This document shows, one piece after another, positions 27,678-32,803 of a DNA stretch of 32,803 nt; the stretch's first letter is position 1, and every line of letters begins with the position of its first letter. The stretch is taken from the NCBI GenBank assembly GCA_018434075.1, contig JAHDQA010000119.1:1-32803 (forward strand), given 5' to 3'. Source of the DNA: Tissierellaceae bacterium. GTDB taxonomy: Bacteria; Bacillota; Clostridia; Tissierellales; Tissierellaceae. The notes under the pieces are model-generated. The model was not told the DNA's origin, made no database searches, and worked only from the letters and a program-made list of their open reading frames with translations. The translations under genes and the position numbers were made by a program.

Positions 27678-28238
27678 TTATTTATTATATAAATTCATAG
27701 ATTTATCTATTCCATCTTTGATAAATACTTCTACTGCATCACAAGCTAAGTTAATAGCTTGTTGAATAGTAACCTTTTCTTCTTTGGTAAAATCGCTTAA
27801 GACAAAGTCCGCAAGATCCCATCCCGGTGGCTTCTTTCCAACACCTATTCTAATCCTTGGAAAGTCAGTGCTATTTAACTCTTTTACAACTGATTTCATT
27901 CCATTATGAGTTCCACTGGAACCTTTCTTTCTTATTCTAACAGATCCAAAATCTATATCAATATCATCATATATCACAAGCAAGTTTTCCAAAGGTATTT
28001 TATAAAATGACACAGCTTTTCTTATAGCAATACCGCTGTTATTCATATATGTGATAGGCTTTAGAAAAAGTACTTTTTCACCATGTAAATTTATTTCTCG
28101 GGTTAAACTGTCAAATTTAATCCTATCCACTTCAATATTGTTTCTTTTGGCTAGTTCATCAATGACCATATAACCTATATTATGTCTTGTATTAATATAC
28201 TCTCGGCCTGGATTACCTAGCCCGGCAATAATTATCAC
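27678..28238 (-). CDS. pth: peptidyl-tRNA hydrolase
   Basis: Releases tRNA from prematurely dropped peptidyl-tRNA. The 186 residues match the bacterial family. The N-terminus IAGLGNPGREYINTRHNIGY contains the catalytic His19; FLKPITYMNNSG and the catalytic-support aspartate in VIYDDIDIDFG follow. GTG start at 28238 with AAGGGGA upstream. It is 17 bp after prs, as in most Firmicutes. Confidence 0.96.
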   Translation of the reverse strand: MIIIAGLGNPGREYINTRHNIGYMVIDELAKRNNIEVDRIKFDSLTREINLHGEKVLFLKPITYMNNSGIAIRKAVSFYKIPLENLLVIYDDIDIDFGSVRIRKKGSSGTHNGMKSVVKELNSTDFPRIRIGVGKKPPGWDLADFVLSDFTKEEKVTIQQAINLACDAVEVFIKDGIDKSMNLYNK

Positions 28239-28255
28239 CGAACCATCCCCTTATA

Positions 28256-29203
28256 TTAATTGAAAATTATACTAACTGATTGGTTGCTATTAATTCGTTT
28301 GATCGCTTCAGCAAACAAAGGTGCAACACTTACAATATCAATTTTATCAATCTTTGCTAATTCTGGTAATGGTATTGTATCAGTAATTACAAATTTCTCT
28401 AGCACAGAATCATGAATTCTTTCAATGGCCGGCCCTGATAGAACCCCATGAGTAGCACAGCCATAGACTTTTTTTGCACCGAAATCTTTCAAAACACTTG
28501 CTGCTTTTACCAAAGTTCCAGCTGTGTCAGCAATATCATCTACTAATATTACATTTTTGCCATCAATATCTCCTATCACATTCATGACTTCAGATACATT
28601 CGCTTTTGGTCTTCTTTTTTCGATAATTGCTATTGGAAGATCTAAAATATTAGCAAAAGTTCTTGCTCTAGTGACACCTCCTAAATCTGGTGAAACTACT
28701 ACAGAGTCCTCATCAACTATGTTCTTAAAATAGTTTGCCAACAATGGTATGCCTGATAAATGATCTACAGGGATGTCAAAGTATCCTTGGATCTGGCCTG
28801 CGTGTAAATCCATAGACACAACTCTATCTGCGCCAGCGACTGCAATAAGATTTGCAACCAATTTTGCTGTGATAGGTTCTCTCGCTTTAGTTTTTCGGTC
28901 TTGTCTAGCATACCCATAATAAGGTATTACTGCATTTACTCTACCTGCTGAAGCTCTTTTTACAGCATCAATCATTATTAATAGCTCCATTAAATTGTCA
29001 TTAACAGGTGAGCAAGTTGGTTGTATTATAAATACATCCGCACCTCTTACAGTTTCCCTTATATCAACATTCAGCTCTCCATCACTAAAAGTTGACACTT
29101 CGCAATCTCCGAGTTTAGCACCCATTTCCTCGCATATTTTCTTAGCAAGCTCTTTATTTGCATTGCCAGTAAAAACTTTAATCTCCCCATAGCAAAGATT
29201 CAT
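28256..29203 (-). CDS. prs: ribose-phosphate pyrophosphokinase
   Basis: Makes PRPP from ribose 5-phosphate and ATP, feeding purine, pyrimidine, NAD, His and Trp synthesis, and the hpt reaction encoded in this window. At 315 residues: [20 protein letters not shown] (39-58), the ATP-binding [10 protein letters not shown], the flexible catalytic region DLGGVTRAR and the PRPP signature [14 protein letters not shown] start with AGGAGG. It lies 17 bp after glmU. Confidence 0.97.
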   Translation of the reverse strand: MNLCYGEIKVFTGNANKELAKKICEEMGAKLGDCEVSTFSDGELNVDIRETVRGADVFIIQPTCSPVNDNLMELLIMIDAVKRASAGRVNAVIPYYGYARQDRKTKAREPITAKLVANLIAVAGADRVVSMDLHAGQIQGYFDIPVDHLSGIPLLANYFKNIVDEDSVVVSPDLGGVTRARTFANILDLPIAIIEKRRPKANVSEVMNVIGDIDGKNVILVDDIADTAGTLVKAASVLKDFGAKKVYGCATHGVLSGPAIERIHDSVLEKFVITDTIPLPELAKIDKIDIVSVAPLFAEAIKRINSNQSVSIIFN

Positions 29204-29220
29204 TTACAATATCCTCCTAG

Positions 29221-30606
29221 TTATTTGTGATTTTTAAATCCCCTTTTTTCAACCCATCCCGGTATGTTTATTTGTCTTGCTCTAGCTATTGAAAGGTCTC
29301 CTTCATCTACATTGTCGGTAATAGTCGAACCAGCTGCAACATAGCCGTATTCTTCTACGACAACAGGAGCTACTAAATTTGAATTACTTCCTATAAAAGC
29401 GTTGTCCTTTACAGTAGAGCGGAATTTGTTCTTGCCATCATAATTTACAAAAACTACTCCACATCCAATGTTTACATTTTTGCCTACATCTGCATCTCCG
29501 ACATATGATAAGTGAGCGGCTTTAGAATTGTCATCAATTGTCGAATTCTTTATCTCAACAAAATTTCCAATCTTGACATTGCTTCCAATCTTGCAATTTG
29601 GTCTTAAATGGGCAAAAGGCCCAATGTGACAATTGCTCCCAATTACGCTCGATTCAATCAGCGTTGAATCTATATCACAGCCATTCCCAATTTCACTGTT
29701 TACAATCCTTGTGTTTCCAATAATCTTGCAATTTTGGCCGATAATCGAATTGCTCTCGATTATTGCTCCTGGGTAAATTATTGTATCATATCCAATAACT
29801 ACATTTGGTTCAATGTATGTGTTATCGGGGTCCACAATAGTTACCCCATTATCCAGATGGTATTTATTTATTCTCTTTTGCATTATTTTAGAAGCTATCG
29901 CAAGCTGCTCTCTACTATTTACTCCTAAAATCTCTTCGCAGTTGCTAATCTCATAAGCACTTACTTTTAACCCCTCTGAATTAAGTATCCCAATTGCGTC
30001 GGTTAAATAATATTCATTTTGTTTGTTTTTATTGTCAATTTTTTCAATTGATTCCTTTAATGCTTTTCCATTAAAGCAATAAATACCAGAATTTATCTCT
30101 TTTATTTTTTTCTCATCATCGGTTGCATCTTTATCTTCTACAATTCTTAATAAATCTCCATTGCTCTTTCTTACTATTCTACCATAACCAGTAGGATCTT
30201 CAAGAACAGTGGTTAATACTGAAGCATAACTTTTTGTACTTTTGTGATATTCAAAAAGATTTTTTATGGAATCGCTTGTTATCAAAGGTGTATCCGCACA
30301 CAATATGATTACATCATCATCGTCTTCCACTTCATCAATCGCTTGAGAAACTGCAAAAGCAGTTCCATAAGGGCTTCCCTCTCCTGTTGGCTGTTCTCTT
30401 ACTATTACGTCAACATCTCTTAGATATTCAATGAGCTCTTCTTTTTTATGTCCAACGACAACAATGTTCTTGTCTACGCCTGATTTATAAGCTTCCTCTA
30501 TTACGTATGATATCATTGGTTTGCCACAAATTTTATGTAAAACTTTTGCATGTCTAGATTTCATTCTCTTGCCTTCTCCCGCAGCAAGAATTATCCCAAT
30601 ATTCAA
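29221..30606 (-). CDS. glmU: bifunctional UDP-GlcNAc pyrophosphorylase / GlcN-1-P acetyltransferase
   Basis: Makes UDP-GlcNAc for peptidoglycan. The 461 residues contain an N-terminal uridylyltransferase domain (LAAGEGKRMKSRHAKVLHKI, CADTPLI) and a C-terminal left-handed beta-helix of hexapeptide repeats (from about 245), with the acetyltransferase site NFVEIKNS and LSYVGDADVGKNVNIG. The usual short GTGHA loop is replaced here by a longer QPTGEGSPYGTAFAV segment. The start is TTG at 30606 with AAGGTGGTGAT upstream; the 21-codon upstream extension lacks a site. Last residues end 17 bp before prs. Confidence 0.96.
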   Translation of the reverse strand: MNIGIILAAGEGKRMKSRHAKVLHKICGKPMISYVIEEAYKSGVDKNIVVVGHKKEELIEYLRDVDVIVREQPTGEGSPYGTAFAVSQAIDEVEDDDDVIILCADTPLITSDSIKNLFEYHKSTKSYASVLTTVLEDPTGYGRIVRKSNGDLLRIVEDKDATDDEKKIKEINSGIYCFNGKALKESIEKIDNKNKQNEYYLTDAIGILNSEGLKVSAYEISNCEEILGVNSREQLAIASKIMQKRINKYHLDNGVTIVDPDNTYIEPNVVIGYDTIIYPGAIIESNSIIGQNCKIIGNTRIVNSEIGNGCDIDSTLIESSVIGSNCHIGPFAHLRPNCKIGSNVKIGNFVEIKNSTIDDNSKAAHLSYVGDADVGKNVNIGCGVVFVNYDGKNKFRSTVKDNAFIGSNSNLVAPVVVEEYGYVAAGSTITDNVDEGDLSIARARQINIPGWVEKRGFKNHK

Positions 30607-30703
30607 TATATCACCACCTTTTGTTTTTTCCTCTTTATTTATTTTAACCCAAAAAAAGAATAAGTCCACAAAAAATTAAACAAATACCTAATAAAATTGA
30701 TGT

Positions 30704-30738
30704 CAAAAAAAGTAAAAAAGCCTTAAGGCTTTTTTACT
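30704..30738 (-). terminator. terminator of spoVG
   Basis: A 28-bp perfect palindrome (30711-30738) folding to a 12-bp stem, with TTTTTTT following on the minus strand. The spoVG stop codon lies in the ascending arm. glmU, 127 bp downstream, therefore needs read-through or its own promoter; the T-rich gap shows only weak promoter-like hexamers. Confidence 0.8.
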
Positions 30739-31024
30739 CGTTGGTTTCGGCTGTTTCTGAATGTTCTTGCGCCAATGTTTTTTCATACTCTTCAAATACT
30801 GCTTCTTGGATTTTTTGCCTTGTGGTGGCATTAATTGGGTGAGCGATGTCTCTAAATTCACCATCTGCCATTTTTCTGCTTGGCATAGCAATGAATAACC
30901 CATTTTGCCCTTCTATGACTTTAATGTCATGAACTACAAATTCATCATCAAAAGTCACAGATACTATTGCCTTCATTTTACCTTCTTCAGTTACTTTCCT
31001 TACCCTTACGTCTGTTATCTTCAT
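30734..31024 (-). CDS. spoVG: SpoVG family RNA/DNA-binding regulator
   Basis: The 96 residues match SpoVG, a small nucleic-acid-binding regulator found in spore formers and non-spore formers alike ([22 protein letters not shown] beta strands, [20 protein letters not shown], then a C-terminal helix). Strong ribosome binding site GGAAGGTGGTGAG before the ATG. A possible sigma-H-type promoter lies at 31071-31097. The spoVG-glmU order is conserved across Firmicutes; purR, usually just upstream, is absent. Confidence 0.96.
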   Translation of the reverse strand: MKITDVRVRKVTEEGKMKAIVSVTFDDEFVVHDIKVIEGQNGLFIAMPSRKMADGEFRDIAHPINATTRQKIQEAVFEEYEKTLAQEHSETAETNE

Positions 31025-31070
31025 AGTCTCACCACCTTCCTTGACGAAACAATCACATCCAAATATATAT

Positions 31071-31097
31071 ATTCTAATTTTTTAGAAAAATACCTTT
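31071..31097 (-). promoter_or_regulatory. possible sigma-H-type promoter of spoVG
   Basis: AAAGGTATT (31097-31089), an 11-bp spacer and TTAGAAT (31077-31071) resemble the sigma-H consensus RnAGGAwww-N11-12-RnnGAAT with one mismatch in each half. B. subtilis spoVG is a classical sigma-H target. No convincing sigma-A pair was found in the same gap. Confidence 0.4.
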
Positions 31098-31121
31098 ATT
31101 TTGTGTAAATTTTAAAAAAGT

Positions 31122-31150
31122 ATTTATTAATTATTTCATTGTGGTATAAT
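31122..31150 (+). promoter_or_regulatory. extended -10 promoter of murC
   Basis: Consensus TATAAT at 31145-31150 with the TGn extension (TGG at 31142-31144). The -35 region (around 31122-31128, ATTTATT) is weak, as is common for extended -10 promoters. It gives a leader of about 70 nt. Confidence 0.6.
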
Positions 31151-31225
31151 TTATCCGAAAACTAATGAATAAAGATAGAAAATAATACTATACATTGATT
31201 ATATACGTCTTCAGGGGGAAAGTAA

Positions 31226-32641
31226 ATGTTTGAATTTGATTTATATGAAAAAATTTTCAAAAAAGTCCATTTTATTGGAATTGGTGGTATAAGTATGAGC
31301 GGTTTAGCAGAAATACTGTTTTATAAGGGATTTACAGTGACCGGTTCAGATACTAAAAAAAGCAAAGTTACCGAGCACCTAGAAAATATTGGAATAGAAG
31401 TATTTATCGGTCATGATGAAAAAAATATAGATAATGCAGATTTAGTTATCTATACCGATGCTATTTCAAAAGACAATGTGGAGTTAAATAAATGCATTGA
31501 AAGAGGAATACCATTAGTTGATAGAGCAACTTTCTTAGGAGCTTTGATGAAAAATTACAAGAAAAGCATTGCAATATCAGGAACTCACGGAAAAACTACC
31601 ACTACTAGCATGCTTGCTACTGTACTGAATTTTTCCGATTTGAATCCGACAATGTTGATTGGCGGTAATTTGGACGATATAGGTGGAAATGTCAAATTAG
31701 GTTCAGATGATTTGCTCTTAACTGAAGCTTGTGAATACAAAGCAAATATTTTGAAATATTTTCCTACAATAGCTGTAATCCTAAATATAGATGAAGATCA
31801 TTTAGATTACTTTAGAGATATTGACCATATAAAAGAGACATTTAAAGGTTATTTTAAAAACATTCAAAATGATGGATATTTAATTGTCAATATAGATGAT
31901 AAAAATATCTATTCTATATTGGATAGTGCTGATTCAAATATAATTACATTTGGAATTAATAGTGATGCTTTCATAACTGCAAAAAATATTGAATATGATA
32001 TACATGGAAATCCATCTTTTGACATTTATAAGGGCCATAATTTAATAAGCAATATAAGATTAAATGTCATGGGAGAGCACAATATATACAATGCCTTGGC
32101 GACATATTGCGTATCTAGCTTGATAGGAATGGAAGATCATGAGATATTAAATAAATTATCCCATTTCAATGGTGTTCATAGAAGACTTGAGTATAAAGGA
32201 CTTTTAGGAGATATAAAGATAATTGATGATTATGCTCATCATCCAACCGAGATAATGGCCTCTTTAAGAGCGATAAGAAAATCCACTAACGAGAAAATAT
32301 ATTGTGTGTTTCAACCTCATACTTTTACAAGAACAAAGATATTATTAGACAGTTTTTCAAAGGCTTTCACTGATGCAGACAAAGTGATTATAGCTGATAT
32401 ATATGCCGCTAGAGAAAAAGATTTAGGTGAAATTCACTCTAGGGATTTGGCTGAAAAAATCAGGTTGTCTGGCACTGATGCTATATACTTGGGTTCATTT
32501 AAAGAAATAGAAGATTTTCTATTAAATGAAGTTTCTAACCATGATATTATTGTTACAATGGGTGCGGGAAATGTTTACGAGATTGGAGAAGATCTCTTAA
32601 ACATCGACAAAGAGCCAGAGATAAAACAAATCGTAGTGTAA
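31226..32641 (+). CDS. murC: UDP-N-acetylmuramate--L-alanine ligase
   Basis: First amino-acid-adding step of the peptidoglycan stem peptide. The 471 residues are usual for MurC: an N-terminal UDP-binding Rossmann domain (HFIGIGGISMSGLAEIL, 15-31), the central ATPase domain with P-loop AISGTHGKTTTTSM (116-129), and the C-terminal Mur ligase domain with HRRLEYKG and DDYAHHPTEI. ATG start with AGGGGGAAAG. It is the only complete gene on the plus strand, divergent from spoVG, sharing a 201-bp regulatory gap. Confidence 0.97.
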   Translation: MFEFDLYEKIFKKVHFIGIGGISMSGLAEILFYKGFTVTGSDTKKSKVTEHLENIGIEVFIGHDEKNIDNADLVIYTDAISKDNVELNKCIERGIPLVDRATFLGALMKNYKKSIAISGTHGKTTTTSMLATVLNFSDLNPTMLIGGNLDDIGGNVKLGSDDLLLTEACEYKANILKYFPTIAVILNIDEDHLDYFRDIDHIKETFKGYFKNIQNDGYLIVNIDDKNIYSILDSADSNIITFGINSDAFITAKNIEYDIHGNPSFDIYKGHNLISNIRLNVMGEHNIYNALATYCVSSLIGMEDHEILNKLSHFNGVHRRLEYKGLLGDIKIIDDYAHHPTEIMASLRAIRKSTNEKIYCVFQPHTFTRTKILLDSFSKAFTDADKVIIADIYAAREKDLGEIHSRDLAEKIRLSGTDAIYLGSFKEIEDFLLNEVSNHDIIVTMGAGNVYEIGEDLLNIDKEPEIKQIVV

Positions 32642-32678
32642 AAAAATCCAAGTGGAATTTTCAGGCTCTATAATTTTT

Positions 32679-32703
32679 GGTGTTGGTGATTAAAACCAGC
32701 ACC
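32679..32703 (+). terminator. hairpin after murC, within the putative IS end
   Basis: GGTGTTGGT and ACCAGCACC form a 9-bp stem (one G-T pair) with a 7-nt loop, followed by ATTTTATTT. It would terminate murC transcripts and insulate a downstream IS gene from read-in transcription. Confidence 0.6.
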
Positions 32704-32791
32704 ATTTTATTTACAAAAAAAGATGAGACAACTGACAAACTCTGGTAAAATATAATCAACCAAAACCATATTTTAAAGGAGTGTTGTCAAA

Positions 32792-32803
32792 TTGTCTCTT
32801 AAT
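32792..32803 (+). CDS. start of a truncated ORF, possibly a transposase
   Basis: AAAGGAG at 32775-32781 is followed, at 10 nt spacing, by TTG at 32792 reading M-S-L-N before the edge. Firmicutes ISL3-type transposases often begin in a similar way, but four codons cannot establish identity. An alternative TTG at 32784 is too close to the ribosome binding site. Confidence 0.3.

Larger units (their letters stand above)
32664..32803 (+). mobile_element. probable left end of an insertion sequence (ISL3-like), cut by window edge
   Basis: Twenty-two bases after murC begins GGCTCTATAATTTTTGG, resembling the terminal repeats of ISL3-family elements, which commonly open with GGCTCT. A hairpin, a TATAAT box at 32751-32756 and a ribosome binding site with a start codon at the very edge follow. 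Only the left ~140 bp are visible; the transposase and right end are outside. Family assignment is tentative. Confidence 0.4.

Noticed and set aside
30607..30733. Separate promoter for glmU
   Set aside because: TTGACA is present near 30704 but no -10 lies at 16-18 bp, and the later TTGTGG/TTAAAAT pair has a poor match and spacing; not convincing enough to list.
30703..30903. Minus-strand ORF of 66 codons overlapping spoVG
   Set aside because: It is an out-of-frame shadow of spoVG that runs into the spoVG terminator.

Overview
The window is a low-GC (by eye about one third G+C) Firmicutes chromosome segment, most likely from an anaerobic, Tissierellia/Clostridia-like bacterium. The evidence is strong AGGAGG-type ribosome binding sites on nearly every gene, many TTG starts, sigma-A promoters of the TTGACA-N17-TATAAT type, and a gene order matching the origin-proximal spoVG-glmU-prs-pth-mfd ... 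tilS-hpt-ftsH ... coaX ... lysS-rrn block of Bacillus and Clostridium. Every gene except murC and the partial ORF at the right edge lies on the minus strand, so the block reads right to left.

Right part (14.6-32.8 kb): murC is divergent from spoVG-glmU-prs-pth-mfd, followed by a parvulin-type lipoprotein, a MurJ/SpoVB-like flippase, YabN/MazG, HU, RqcP, DivIC, a YabR-like S1 protein, TilS, Hpt and FtsH. The sporulation genes usually interspersed here (spoVT, yabP, yabQ, spoIIE) are all absent with no remnants, which suggests an asporogenous lineage or one with a rearranged sporulation gene set.

Middle (6.4-14.4 kb): a compact metabolic module sits between ftsH and coaX. It holds two-subunit methylmalonyl-CoA mutase, the MeaB chaperone, methylmalonyl-CoA epimerase and a four-subunit biotin-dependent, Na+-pumping decarboxylase. 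Together these convert succinyl-CoA to propionyl-CoA with sodium export. A 22-bp perfect inverted repeat overlaps its candidate promoter, and the module ends in a strong terminator. A P1-family peptidase follows.

Left part (0-6.2 kb): an ECF S-component (probably pantothenate) with type III pantothenate kinase, then dusB, greA and lysS, a GT4 glycosyltransferase, and a strong rRNA promoter with phased A-tracts driving a 16S rRNA gene cut by the left edge. The right edge cuts what looks like the beginning of an insertion sequence. Both edges are therefore in multicopy DNA, as expected of an assembly contig. No CRISPR array, tRNA or phage gene was seen, and no gene-free stretch exceeds 300 bases.
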